Source: Kineosporia succinea (GTDB lineage Bacteria; Actinomycetota; Actinomycetes; Actinomycetales; Kineosporiaceae). Taken from it: a stretch of 64,000 nucleotides of DNA. The stretch spans positions 7,747,241-7,811,240 of the forward strand of contig NZ_JAUSQZ010000001.1 in the NCBI RefSeq assembly GCF_030811555.1, in the 5' to 3' direction. Both the position numbers and the translations under genes were made by a program. Shown here one piece after another: positions 1 through 8,343 of this stretch; within the stretch, counting starts at the first letter, position 1, and each line of letters starts with the position of its first letter. The notes beneath the pieces are model-generated. The model saw only the letters and a program-made list of their open reading frames with translations, was not told the origin of the DNA and did not search any database.

Positions 1-428
1 CGCCCGGGCAGGTCGGTGGTCAGCTCGCGCTCCTCGGCGACCCAGGCCGAGCGGCCGCCGTCGAGCAGGCGCACGTCGGGGTGCCCGAACAGCGAGAAGA
101 CCCACAGGGCGTAGGCGGCCCACCAGTTGTTGCGGTCGCCGTAGATGACGACGGTGTCGTCGCGCGAGATGCCCTTGGCCGACAGCAGGGCGGCAAAACC
201 CTCACCGGTCAGGTAGTCCCGGGTGACCTGGTCGTTGAGCTCGGAGTGCCAGTCGACCTTGACCGAGCCGGGGATGTGGCCGGTGTCGTAGAGCAGCACG
301 TCCTCGTCGCTCTCGACCACCACCAGGCCCGGGGCGCCCAGGTTCTTGGCCAGCCAATCGGTGGTGACCAGGCGCTCGGGGTGGGCGTAGGCGGCAAGCT
401 TCGGGTCGTCGTCATGGGGCAGGGCCAT
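1..428 (-). CDS. Thiosulfate/3-mercaptopyruvate sulfurtransferase (rhodanese), 3' part outside window
   Basis: The minus-strand frame from the ATG at 428 runs off the left edge, so the C-terminal half with the active-site Cys loop is not visible. The start reads [20 protein letters not shown] and is followed by motifs typical of two-domain rhodaneses: [29 protein letters not shown] and [16 protein letters not shown]. These enzymes move sulfane sulfur from thiosulfate or mercaptopyruvate to a thiophile in the cytoplasm. The family call is firm. Which donor is preferred cannot be decided without the missing catalytic loop. Confidence 0.9.
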   Translation of the reverse strand, partial: MALPHDDDPKLAAYAHPERLVTTDWLAKNLGAPGLVVVESDEDVLLYDTGHIPGSVKVDWHSELNDQVTRDYLTGEGFAALLSAKGISRDDTVVIYGDRNNWWAAYALWVFSLFGHPDVRLLDGGRSAWVAEERELTTDLPG

Positions 429-583
429 CGGTCGCTCTCCTGTGCACAGTCGGGGGATGTGATGCGGAGCCAGGGCCGGCACCACCGACGTTAACGAGAG
501 CGGGACACAAAGACAACCATTCCGGTCGACTTTGTGGAATACCTGCGGTCGGCGGTTCCCCACCGGGCCCGTCACCCGACCGG

Positions 584-618
584 ACGGGGGACGCGTCGGT
601 GACCGACGCGTCCCCCGT
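584..618 (-). terminator. Perfect 16-bp stem hairpin downstream of the M18 peptidase
   Basis: Arms 584-599 and 603-618 are perfectly complementary around a TGA loop. It lies 18 nt beyond the stop codon of the M18 aminopeptidase gene, so it probably ends that transcript. There is no U-tract, as is usual for actinobacterial hairpin terminators. The arm sequence ACGGGGGACGCGTCGG recurs at 35982-35997. Confidence 0.75.
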
Positions 619-635
619 TCGGTTCGGCCGGTGGT

Positions 636-1898
636 TCAGGAGGCGTCGACCAGGAACGCGGTGGCCGCGTCGATCACGCGGGCCGGGTCGTCGACGCCAC
701 ACAGCTCACGGCTGGAATGCATGGACAGGATGGGCATTCCGACGTCGACGGTGCGAATTCCCAGGCGGGTCGAGAGGATCGGGCCGACCGTGGAACCGCA
801 GGGCATGGTGTTGCGCGAGACGAACACCTGGCTGGGCACATTCACCTCGGCGCAGGCGCGGTACCAGGCGGCGGCGCCGGGCGCGTCGGTGGCGTAGCGC
901 TGGTTCGCGTTGACCTTGAGGGCCGGGCCGCCGTTGACGAACACCAGGTGGTCGGGCTCGTGGCGCTCGAGGTAGTTCGGGTGCGCGGCCTGGGTGACGT
1001 CGACCGACAGGCAGCGTGACAGCGCGAACGAGCGGTAGCGCTCCTCGAGGCCGCCGGCCAGGCGGGTGAGCACCTGCTCGAGCAGCGGGCCGGCCGCCCC
1101 GGTGGCCGAGTCGCTGCCGATCTCCTCGTGGTCGAACCCGACGAAGACCGGGATCGTGGACGGGTTCTGCCGCGCGGCCCGGATCAGCGCGGTCAGCCCG
1201 GAGTGCACGGACGCCTGGTTGTCGAGACGGGGACCGGCGAACAGCTCGTCGTCCTGACCCAGCGTGGCCGGGGCGGTCAGGTCGTGCACCGTGAGATCGT
1301 GCGCGGCAACGGCTTCGGCGTCGACCCCGGCCTGCCCGGCCAGGAAGCGGATCAGGTCGCCCTCGGCGGGCCGGCCCAGACCCCAGACCGGCAGCAGGTG
1401 ACGCTGCGGGTCGAGCTTGAGACCCTCACTGTTGACCTGACGGTCGAGGTGCACCGCGAGCTGGGGCACGCGCAGCAGCGGACGGTCGACGTGCACCGGC
1501 ACCACCGTGCCGTCGAGCAGGGCCAGCCGCCCGGCCAGGCCGAGGTCCCGGTCGAGCCACGAGTTCCACAGCGCCCCGCCGTAGACCTCGACGTTGGCCT
1601 GGCGCCAGCCGGCCGCGCCGCCGTCGGGGTGCGGCTTGACCTTCAGCGTCGGGGAGTCGGTGTGAGCCGCGAAGATCCGGAACGGGGCGCCGGGCGCGAC
1701 GTTCTCACCGACGTACCAGGCCAGCACCGTGCCGTCGCGCACCAGGTAACGGCCGCCGGGCGCGGTGCCCCAGGGCTGCGACTCGACCTGCTCGGTGAAG
1801 CCCTCCGCGCCCAGACGGCGCACGACCTCGGCCACGGCGTGGTAGGGGCTGGGCGAGGCGGAGATGAAATCGGCTAGGTCCTGCGTGGTTTCATTCAC
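636..1898 (-). CDS. M18 family aminopeptidase (aspartyl aminopeptidase type)
   Basis: A 420-residue cytoplasmic zinc peptidase that removes N-terminal (often acidic) residues from peptides. Visible metal-site motifs in order are FAAHTDSPTLKVKP (His-Thr-Asp), GPRLDNQASVHSG (bridging Asp), VGFDHEEIGS (catalytic Glu and ligand Glu) and SMHSSREL (last His). The length fits the bacterial M18 family. GTG at 1898 is preferred: a GAGG lies 11 nt upstream, whereas the alternative TTG at 1907 is only 2 nt from that site. The gene stands alone, divergent from spo0M. Confidence 0.93.
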   Translation of the reverse strand: MNETTQDLADFISASPSPYHAVAEVVRRLGAEGFTEQVESQPWGTAPGGRYLVRDGTVLAWYVGENVAPGAPFRIFAAHTDSPTLKVKPHPDGGAAGWRQANVEVYGGALWNSWLDRDLGLAGRLALLDGTVVPVHVDRPLLRVPQLAVHLDRQVNSEGLKLDPQRHLLPVWGLGRPAEGDLIRFLAGQAGVDAEAVAAHDLTVHDLTAPATLGQDDELFAGPRLDNQASVHSGLTALIRAARQNPSTIPVFVGFDHEEIGSDSATGAAGPLLEQVLTRLAGGLEERYRSFALSRCLSVDVTQAAHPNYLERHEPDHLVFVNGGPALKVNANQRYATDAPGAAAWYRACAEVNVPSQVFVSRNTMPCGSTVGPILSTRLGIRTVDVGMPILSMHSSRELCGVDDPARVIDAATAFLVDAS

Positions 1899-2136
1899 TG
1901 CGTTCAAGTCCTCGTTCGGGTGGTGGTGCTGGTTGCCGAGAACTCTATCGGCGGGAGTGCTTCAGGACGCGGGTGGAACCGGAGATGCGGATGCGCTCCC
2001 TGGCGCCTGTGATGATCAGCTCAAAACATCCGATTCGTTACCTGCCGGTTGCGGGCACGTTTGTCCGCTTGGTCCGTTGATCATCGTGCGGGTGTGTTCC
2101 CGTTTCATGTCCGACGGTTCACTGCAGGAGAGATAC

Positions 2137-3213
2137 GTGGTCTTCAAGAAGATGCTGGGCGCCCTCGGAATCGGCGGCCCGAGCGTCGACACGGTGCTGT
2201 CGCAGCCCGGCACGCAGCCGGGTGGGGTGCTGACCGGCCAGGTCAACCTCGTCGGGGGTGGCGGTGACGTGGAGATCGAGCACGTCTCCCTCGGGCTGAT
2301 CACCCGGATGGAGAGAGGCGACAACGACCACGCGGTCGGCGAGTTCCACCGGGTCACGGTCAGCGGGCCGCTCAAGCTGGCCGAGGGGCAGCAGCTCTCG
2401 CTCCCGTTCCAGATCACCATGCCGTGGGAGACCCCGATCACCACGGTCTACAACCAGCAGCTGCACGGCATGGTCATGGGCGTGCGCACCGAGGTGGCGA
2501 TCGCGCGGGCGGTCGACAAGGGCGACCTCGACCCGGTGCAGGTGCACCCGCTGCCGGTGCAGCAGCGCATTCTCGACGCGTTCGCCCAGCTGGGCTTCGT
2601 GTTCAAGTCCGCCGACCTGGAGTTCGGCCGGCTCGCCGGGGTCCCGCAGAGCCTGCCGTTCTACCAGGAGATCGAGTACTACCCGGCCCAGCGGTACGCG
2701 CACGCGGTGCGCGAGGTCGAGCTGACCTTCGTCACCACGCCGCACTCGGTCGAGGTGGTGCTGGAGTTCGACAAGCGCGGCGGCCTGTTCCGGCCCGGGC
2801 ACGACAGCTACGGCCGCTACTCGGTGTCGCACGCCGACGCCGAGAGCACCGACTGGGCGCAGGTCGTCGACGGCTGGGTGCAGCAGGCGATCAGCCGGCG
2901 GCAGTCGGCGTTCGGGCCGGGCATGCAGCAGGGTTACGGCCACCCGGGCCAGGGCGGTTACGGCCAGCCGGGCTTCGCCCAGCCGGGTTACGGGCAGCCC
3001 GGCTACGGGCAGCAGGCCGGTTTCGGGCAGCAGGGCAGCTACGCCGGCGGGCACCACTCCGGGGGCGGCATCGGCATGGGCGGCATGGCGATGGGTGTCG
3101 TCGGTGGTCTGGCCGCCGGTTACGTGGCCGGTGAGGTCATGGACGAGGTCTTCGGTGGCGACGAGGAAGAGGTCGAGGCCGGCGACGACGGTGGCGGCGA
3201 GGACGAGGAGTGA
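2137..3213 (+). CDS. spo0M: Spo0M-like sporulation-control / arrestin-fold protein
   Basis: A 358-residue protein starting with GTG at 2137 (MVFKKMLGALGIGGPSVDTV), with a GGAG 6-7 nt upstream. The first ~250 residues match the Spo0M family: VDTVLSQPGTQPGGVLTGQV, HRVTVSGPLKLAEGQQLSLP, PFYQEIEYYPA and the late VEVVLEFDKRGG. Spo0M is a cytoplasmic arrestin-like protein that affects sporulation and division in Bacillus; in actinobacteria its role is less clear. After the core comes a Gly/Gln/Tyr-rich low-complexity segment (GYGQPGF-type repeats), a Gly/Met-rich hydrophobic stretch and a strongly acidic tail. The longer in-frame opening upstream (from 1864) has no ribosome site and non-coding composition. 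Confidence 0.9.
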   Translation: MVFKKMLGALGIGGPSVDTVLSQPGTQPGGVLTGQVNLVGGGGDVEIEHVSLGLITRMERGDNDHAVGEFHRVTVSGPLKLAEGQQLSLPFQITMPWETPITTVYNQQLHGMVMGVRTEVAIARAVDKGDLDPVQVHPLPVQQRILDAFAQLGFVFKSADLEFGRLAGVPQSLPFYQEIEYYPAQRYAHAVREVELTFVTTPHSVEVVLEFDKRGGLFRPGHDSYGRYSVSHADAESTDWAQVVDGWVQQAISRRQSAFGPGMQQGYGHPGQGGYGQPGFAQPGYGQPGYGQQAGFGQQGSYAGGHHSGGGIGMGGMAMGVVGGLAAGYVAGEVMDEVFGGDEEEVEAGDDGGGEDEE

Positions 3214-3301
3214 TCCGTCCGGCTGCCGATGCATCCGGCTGAGCAGGTCTGAGGGCGCCGCGCTCGCCTGATCCCCGGGCGGCGCGAGTGCCCGATCACG
3301 C

Positions 3302-3339
3302 ACGAGGGGGCACCCGGCCACGGCCCGGCGCCCCCTCGT
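3302..3339 (+). terminator. Hairpin after spo0M
   Basis: ACGAGGGGGC (3302-3311) pairs perfectly with GCCCCCTCGT (3330-3339) across an 18-nt loop that itself contains GGCC/CCGG complementarity. It is about 90 nt past the spo0M stop and is probably its terminator. Confidence 0.65.
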
Positions 3340-3370
3340 CCGGCGCTTCGCCACCTCTGGCGCCACTTCC

Positions 3371-3480
3371 GCCGGAGGTCTCGACTTCGGCCGGAGGTCT
3401 CGACTTCGGCCGGAGGTCTCGACTTCGGCCGGAGGTCTCGACTTCCGCCGGAGGTCTCGACTTCCGCCGGAGGTCTCGAC
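3371..3480. repeat. Six tandem copies of a 19-bp unit
   Basis: The core GGAGGTCTCGACTTC recurs at exactly 19-bp spacing, starting at 3374, 3393, 3412, 3431, 3450 and 3469. Units differ only in GGCC versus CGCC at the junction. The 402 bases between spo0M and the next gene (3214-3615) hold only the upstream hairpin and this array. Units are contiguous, so this is not CRISPR-like. It may be a minisatellite; function unknown. Confidence 0.9.
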
Positions 3481-3615
3481 GGGCGGGGGCACGGGGCACC
3501 ACCCGTTCAGGCCGTCACTCTGAGCGCCCACTCGGGTGCACCGTGTGTCCGGGAGTGCGGCAAACGCACGTCCGACCTTGACCGCGATCATGGTCGCACC
3601 GCAGTGTCGTCAGTG

Positions 3616-4488
3616 ATGTACACCTTGTCCTCGCCCACCGTGCTCGCCACGGACGCCGCCGCCCACCCCGGAGCCGTTCAGGTTCTGCGGGCCCTCAGCA
3701 GCGCCTTCCGCATCTCCCAGGACGGCGCCTACGCCCTGGCCCAGGCCTGGCACGACCGTGACGAGGACGCCACCGGCGTCGCCTGGGGCATGGTCGAACT
3801 GCTCGACCTGAACTCCCCCACGATGCCCGAGACGCTGCGCATCGCCGGGGCCGCCGCCGCCCAGGACGGCAACGGCCTGGACGCGAACCAGATCGCCGGC
3901 GGCCGCTTCGGCACCGCCTCGCAGGTCGCGGCCCTGGTCGCGGCCGAGGCCACGGTCTGGCCGGACACCCCCGTCGCCACCGTGCCCGCCGCCGGGCCGG
4001 TGCCCGCGTCGGCGGCGGTGGCGGCCGCGTCCGTCGCCGCGTACTGGGCCTCGCCCGACCTCGACCTCGAGCACGTGCGCACCCTGCGGGCCCCGTTCAA
4101 CACCGTGGCCCTGGGCCGGTCGGAACTCTTCGAGGGCGGGCACTCGGTCTACGGACCGCGCAGCGCCGCGGTGTCGGAACTCGTCGAGCGGGTGCGGGGT
4201 CTCGAGGTCACGCCCGAGCAGCTGGCCGCGGTCACCTGGCCGGCCGGGGTGTGGTCGCGGGCGATGCACGAGGCCGCCTGGGCCTGCCTGCGCGAGGGCC
4301 GCCTGCGGTTCCAGATGCGCGCCGTGCTCGACGTGACGCTGGAGTTCGTGATCGCCTATCCCGGTCTCACCCCGGCCGGGGTGCGCTGCTGCCTGCCCGC
4401 CCTGCACGCCATGGCCGTGCACCGGCTCGTGGGTGACGTGCTCGACGAGAAGTCCCTCGGCGAACTGGCCCTGGCCGAGTTCGGCTAG
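3616..4488 (+). CDS. Hypothetical protein, Ala-rich, alpha-helical
   Basis: A 290-residue protein I do not recognise. It is soluble, with no signal peptide, no membrane segment and no obvious catalytic motif. Segments such as GAVQVLRALSSAFRISQDGA and GLTPAGVRCCLPALHAMAVH suggest helical repeats. Codon third positions are strongly G/C, so it is a real gene. The start is uncertain: ATG at 3616 is chosen, but GTGs at 3604 and 3613 are in frame and no ribosome site is clear. It converges on the MerR gene, with 29 nt between the stops. Confidence 0.7.
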   Translation: MYTLSSPTVLATDAAAHPGAVQVLRALSSAFRISQDGAYALAQAWHDRDEDATGVAWGMVELLDLNSPTMPETLRIAGAAAAQDGNGLDANQIAGGRFGTASQVAALVAAEATVWPDTPVATVPAAGPVPASAAVAAASVAAYWASPDLDLEHVRTLRAPFNTVALGRSELFEGGHSVYGPRSAAVSELVERVRGLEVTPEQLAAVTWPAGVWSRAMHEAAWACLREGRLRFQMRAVLDVTLEFVIAYPGLTPAGVRCCLPALHAMAVHRLVGDVLDEKSLGELALAEFG

Positions 4489-4517
4489 GCGCGCGCCAGG
4501 TTCGGCGGGACCTGCGT

Positions 4518-5285
4518 TCATCGCTCCCGCGGAACCTGCTCGATCCGCGTCCATCCGCGCCAGCCCCGCTTCTCCAGGTCGGCCAGGATCCGCAGCGACA
4601 GCGGCGACGACTGGGCCATCAACGCGTCCATCAGCTGCACGAACGGATCGTCGAGCCCCTGCAGGTCCGCGGTCCCCGTCGCCAGCGCCCGCGACATCAG
4701 CCGGTCCAGCACCTCGGCGATCCCGGCCACCCGCGGATCCTGCGGCGACCAGTCCATCGCCTCGCTCAGCAGCCGGTAGAGCAGCACCATGTCCGGGTCG
4801 TCGAGCTCGGCCTGCTTGCCCCGCATCATCGCCTCGATCTGGTCGGGCACCTGCGCGGCCATCAGGATCCAGGCCGGGCGCTCCAGGTCGATGTAGCGCT
4901 CGTTGACCCCGAGCTCGCGCAGCCGGTCGAGGTAGTCGACCACGCAGGCCGGCAGGGCCAGGTGCTCCCCCGCCGCCAGCCGCGCGATCCGCGTGCGATT
5001 GCCCTGCAGGCGCCGGATCTCGGCCCGCAGCTCCTTGTCGATCTCCCCGACGCCCCGCGCGAACCCGGACTCGTCGGCGTCGAGCAGCTCCTGCACCCGG
5101 GCCAGCGGAACCCCCGCGTCGGCCAGGGTGCGGATGCGGATCAGGCGCACGACGGCGGCCGCGTCGTACGTGCGGTAGCCGGAACCGTCGCGTGACGGTT
5201 CCGGCAGCAGCCCGATCTGGTGGTAGTGCCGCACCGCTCGCACCGTTACCCCGGCGTGCCGGGCGAGCTGGCTGATCGTGATCAT
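4518..5285 (-). CDS. MerR family regulator of the adjacent ABC exporter
   Basis: A 255-residue protein beginning MITISQLARHAGVTVRAVRH, a classic MerR winged helix (residues 1-70, including YHQIGLLPEP and SGYRTYDAAAVVRLIRIRTL), then a dimerisation helix (QELLDADESG to RRLQGNRTRI). The ~140-residue C-terminal region is probably effector-binding and has no Cys cluster, so a metal sensor is unlikely. It is the last gene of the minus-strand operon, 14 nt after the permease. The inverted repeat upstream of the ATPase gene is the likely target, giving autoregulated control of the exporter. Confidence 0.9.
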   Translation of the reverse strand: MITISQLARHAGVTVRAVRHYHQIGLLPEPSRDGSGYRTYDAAAVVRLIRIRTLADAGVPLARVQELLDADESGFARGVGEIDKELRAEIRRLQGNRTRIARLAAGEHLALPACVVDYLDRLRELGVNERYIDLERPAWILMAAQVPDQIEAMMRGKQAELDDPDMVLLYRLLSEAMDWSPQDPRVAGIAEVLDRLMSRALATGTADLQGLDDPFVQLMDALMAQSSPLSLRILADLEKRGWRGWTRIEQVPRER

Positions 5286-5299
5286 CCGGACAGATTGCC

Positions 5300-6052
5300 C
5301 TATGCGATGCGACGGCGGTAGGCACGCGCCGCGAGGGCCCAGGCCAGCACCAGCACCCCGACGCACCAGGCGAGGGCGACCCAGATGTCGTTCCCGGCCG
5401 GCTGCCCGCCGAACAGGGCCCGCAGGGTGTCGACGATCGAGGTGACGGGCTGGTTCTCGGCGAAGGCCCGCAGCGGGCCGGGCATTCCGCCGGTCGGCAC
5501 GAAGGCCGAGCTGATGAAGGGCAGGAAGATCAGGGGGAAGGCGAAGGCGCTGGCTCCGTCGACCGAGCGGGCGGCGAGCCCGGGGATGACGGCGATCCAG
5601 GTGACGGCCAGGGTGAACAGCCCCACGATGCCGGTGACGGCCAGCCAGTCGAGCACGCTCGCGCCGGTCCGGAACCCGATGAGCAGGGCCACGAGCACCA
5701 CCAGCACGAGCGAGGCCAGGTTCGCGACCATCGAGGTGAGCACGTGGGCCCACAGTACCGCCGAGCGGGAGATCGGCATCGACTGGAACCGCTCGAAAAT
5801 GCCTTCACTGGAGTCGGTGTAGAGCCGGACCGCGGTGTAGGCGACTCCCGAGGCGATGGTGATGAGCAGGATGCCCGGCAGCATGTAGTCGACGTACTTC
5901 ACGTCGCCGGTGTCGATGGCCCCGCCGAAGACGTAGACGAACATCAGCATGATCGCGATCGGGGTGACCGCCGTGGTGACGATGCTGTCGAGGCTGCGGG
6001 TGATGTGCTTGAGCGAGCGTCCGGTCAGGATCGCGGTCTCGGCGAAAAACAT
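5300..6052 (-). CDS. ABC-2 type transporter permease (DrrB-like)
   Basis: A 250-residue integral membrane protein with six predicted hydrophobic segments (for example VTPIAIMLMFVYVFGGAIDT, LVLVVLVALLIGF and LAWCVGVLVLAWALAA). The conserved ABC-2 segment FAFPLIFLPFISSAFVPTGG, followed by the PLRAFAENQPVT loop, is characteristic of daunorubicin-resistance DrrB permeases. The start codon overlaps the ATPase stop by one base (TAATG), which indicates translational coupling. It would form the export channel with the next protein; the substrate is unknown. Confidence 0.93.
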   Translation of the reverse strand: MFFAETAILTGRSLKHITRSLDSIVTTAVTPIAIMLMFVYVFGGAIDTGDVKYVDYMLPGILLITIASGVAYTAVRLYTDSSEGIFERFQSMPISRSAVLWAHVLTSMVANLASLVLVVLVALLIGFRTGASVLDWLAVTGIVGLFTLAVTWIAVIPGLAARSVDGASAFAFPLIFLPFISSAFVPTGGMPGPLRAFAENQPVTSIVDTLRALFGGQPAGNDIWVALAWCVGVLVLAWALAARAYRRRIA

Positions 6053-6834
6053 TACTTCTCCTCGGAGGTCGACGCGGACGTGATGGCCAGGAAGACGTCA
6101 GTCAGGCTGGGCTGCTTCTCGACGTACTCGACCTTGGCCGGCGGCAGCAGCTGCTTGAGCTCGGCCAGCGTGCCGTCGACGATGATGCGGCCGGAGTGCA
6201 GGATCGCGATCCGGTCGGCCAGGGCCTCGGCCTCCTCCAGGTACTGGGTGGTGAGCAGAACCGTGGTGCCCTGCGCGGCCAGCTCTTTCACCGCGCCCCA
6301 GACCTCGATGCGGCCCTGCGGGTCGAGGCCGGTGGTGGGCTCGTCGAGGAAGATGACGGGCGGTTCGCCGATCAGGCTCATCGCGATGTCGAGGCGGCGG
6401 CGCATGCCACCCGAGTAGGTGGCGACGCGACGCCTGGCAGCCTCGGTGAGCCCGAAACGGGCCAGCAGCTCGTCGGCGACCTCTCTCGCGCGGGGAACCC
6501 GCCGCAGCCGGGCCACGAGCACCAGGTTCTCGCGGCCGTCGAGCACCTCGTCGACGGCCGCGAACTGGCCGGTGAGGCTGATCGAGCGGCGCACGTCCTG
6601 CGGGTGGGTGGCGACGTCGAACCCGTCGACCAGTGCGGTTCCCGCGTCCGCCCGCATCAGGGTGGACAGGATCCTCACCGCGGTCGTCTTGCCCGCACCG
6701 TTCGAGCCGAGCAGCGCGAACACACTGCCGCGCCGCACCTGCAGGTCCACGCCCCGCAGCACCTCGTGGTCCCTGAACGCCTTGCGCAACCCCCGCACCT
6801 CGATCGCGAGGTCCGGTTCCTGTCGTGTCGTCAT
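6052..6834 (-). CDS. ABC transporter ATP-binding protein (DrrA-like)
   Basis: A 260-residue ATPase with Walker A GSNGAGKTT (about residue 43), signature YSGGMRRRLDIAMSL, Walker B VIFLDEPTTGLDP and a switch region TTVLLTTQYLEEAEALADRI typical of DrrA drug exporters. The C-terminal extension after the switch also fits DrrA. A GGAGG lies 6 nt before the ATG. It is the first gene of the drrA-drrB-merR operon and is preceded by a MerR-type palindrome. Confidence 0.94.
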   Translation of the reverse strand: MTTRQEPDLAIEVRGLRKAFRDHEVLRGVDLQVRRGSVFALLGSNGAGKTTAVRILSTLMRADAGTALVDGFDVATHPQDVRRSISLTGQFAAVDEVLDGRENLVLVARLRRVPRAREVADELLARFGLTEAARRRVATYSGGMRRRLDIAMSLIGEPPVIFLDEPTTGLDPQGRIEVWGAVKELAAQGTTVLLTTQYLEEAEALADRIAILHSGRIIVDGTLAELKQLLPPAKVEYVEKQPSLTDVFLAITSASTSEEK

Positions 6835-6878
6835 CTCGTCCTCCGCTGTTCCCGGCTGGTGATCACCAGGTTGGAGGG

Positions 6879-6893
6879 TTGACCCTGCGTCAA
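6879..6893 (-). promoter_or_regulatory. Candidate MerR operator/promoter of the exporter operon
   Basis: TTGACCCTGCGTCAA is a 5+5+5 inverted repeat 45 nt upstream of the ATPase start. On the minus strand, TTGACC and TTGACG -35-like hexamers overlap it, as expected for MerR activators that bind between -35 and -10. Inferred from position and symmetry. Confidence 0.55.
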
Positions 6894-7038
6894 GGTCAAG
6901 TGCTTGCGGACGCTGCGGTCACCACAGTTCCCGAACGCACCTTTCGATCATCTGTGAAGGTCGGGTCATTCCCGGGTTACCGGCCAGAACTCCCCTAGGG
7001 TCGGGCGTCCGCGAACCGCCCCGACCCAGGACTCTTAC

Positions 7039-8343
7039 GTGAAGACGAAACTATCCGCACACCAACCATTTCCCCGACGCCTGGCCGGCGCCCTGATCGC
7101 CTCCGCCGTGGTGCTGACCACGGCCTGCAGCGGATCCAGCTCGGGGAGCACGGCTTCCACGAGCGAGGCCGCCACCGCGGCCGTCACGAAGCACGACGTG
7201 GCCTCGGTCGTCGCGGCGGCCGAGGCATTCTCGGCCTCGCTCACCGATGACCAGAAGACCACCGCGCTCGTCGACATGACCGCTGAGAACGCGCAGGCCT
7301 GGTCGAATCTGCCCTGCGGCCAGAGCTGCCGGGGTGGTTTGGCGTTCGCCGACCTCGAGGACAGCCAGCTCGCCCTGGCCAAGACCCTGCTGCAGACCGC
7401 GCTCGGCAGTGGCGACACCGGTTACGCCCGGGTCGAGGACCTGTGGGCGGCCGACGACGAGCTGAACGCGTTGCAGGAGAGCGGTGAGGGCGGCGGCCCG
7501 GGCAGCAACGGGGGCACGAATGGTGACGCGATGCCGAGCGGCATGCCCACCGACATGCCCAGCGGTGGGGTGATGCCCAGCGGCGCACCGGGCGGCGGCA
7601 TGCCCAGTGGCGGCACGATGCCGAGTGGTGGGGCGATGCCGAGCAGGGACGCAGCGGGAGGCTCCGGGGGTGCGGGTGGCGGTCTCGGGGGTTACGGCAA
7701 CGGACTGTACGACCTGGCCCTGCTCGGAACGCCCAGCACCGACGGCACCTGGATGCTGCACTTCGGCGGCCACCATCTCGCGGTCAACTTCACGTACAAG
7801 AACGGCGAGGTGTCCGGCGCCAGCCCGTATTTCGTCGGCGTCGAGCCCACTACGTGGACCGACGACGACGGCACCGAATACGCACCACTCGAGGCGATGC
7901 AGCAGGCCGTGGCCGCGCTCGGCACCAGCCTGACCGCCGCGCAGAAGAAGACGGCCAAGCTCGGCCAGTCCTTCAGCGACGTGCTGCTCGGCCCCGGTGA
8001 GGACGGAAACTTCCCCGCGACCAAGCAGGGCATCCCGGTGAGCGAGCTCAGCGACGAGCAGAAGCAACTGGTGCTCACGGCCATGAAACAGTGGGTCGGC
8101 GTGGCCGACGACGACACCGCCGAGGCCATGACGAAGACCTACGAGGACGAGCTCGACGAGACCTACGTCGGCTGGTCGGGCGGCGTCGAGATGACCGCGC
8201 ACGCCAACTATCTGCGCATCGACGGCCCGAGTGTGTGGATCGAGTTCGTCTGCCAGAACGGCGTCGTGATCAGCGACCAGATCCATTACCACACCGTCTG
8301 GCGCGACCACACCCGCGACTACGGCGGTGAGTTCTCCTCCTGA
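7039..8343 (+). CDS. DUF3500-domain lipoprotein
   Basis: A 434-residue exported protein. GTG at 7039 opens a Lys/Arg-containing n-region, a hydrophobic core and the lipobox LTTAC, so it is predicted to be lipid-anchored. DUF3500 hallmarks are AFSASLTDDQKTTALVDM, the NLPCG segment, QLALAKTLLQTALGSG near the N-terminus, and GTWMLHFGGHHLAVNFTY and VWIEFVCQNG later. Between the halves sits a Met/Pro/Ser/Gly repeat (MPSG-type units, about residues 165-205). The stop overlaps the next start by one base, so it is co-translated with a HupE-like protein. No biochemical role is established for the family. Confidence 0.88.
   Translation: MKTKLSAHQPFPRRLAGALIASAVVLTTACSGSSSGSTASTSEAATAAVTKHDVASVVAAAEAFSASLTDDQKTTALVDMTAENAQAWSNLPCGQSCRGGLAFADLEDSQLALAKTLLQTALGSGDTGYARVEDLWAADDELNALQESGEGGGPGSNGGTNGDAMPSGMPTDMPSGGVMPSGAPGGGMPSGGTMPSGGAMPSRDAAGGSGGAGGGLGGYGNGLYDLALLGTPSTDGTWMLHFGGHHLAVNFTYKNGEVSGASPYFVGVEPTTWTDDDGTEYAPLEAMQQAVAALGTSLTAAQKKTAKLGQSFSDVLLGPGEDGNFPATKQGIPVSELSDEQKQLVLTAMKQWVGVADDDTAEAMTKTYEDELDETYVGWSGGVEMTAHANYLRIDGPSVWIEFVCQNGVVISDQIHYHTVWRDHTRDYGGEFSS

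Noticed and set aside
1864-2136. N-terminal extension of Spo0M
   Set aside because: The upstream in-frame text is not protein-like and GTG 2137 has a good ribosome site directly before the conserved family start.
3371-3480. CRISPR array
   Set aside because: Units are contiguous 19-mers without unique spacers and there are no cas genes.
2119-3591. Long open frame antisense to spo0M and the 19-bp array
   Set aside because: It crosses a real gene and a repeat array, has no ribosome site, and its residues (Arg/Ala/Val/Gly/Asp-rich) are those of a shadow frame in high-GC DNA.
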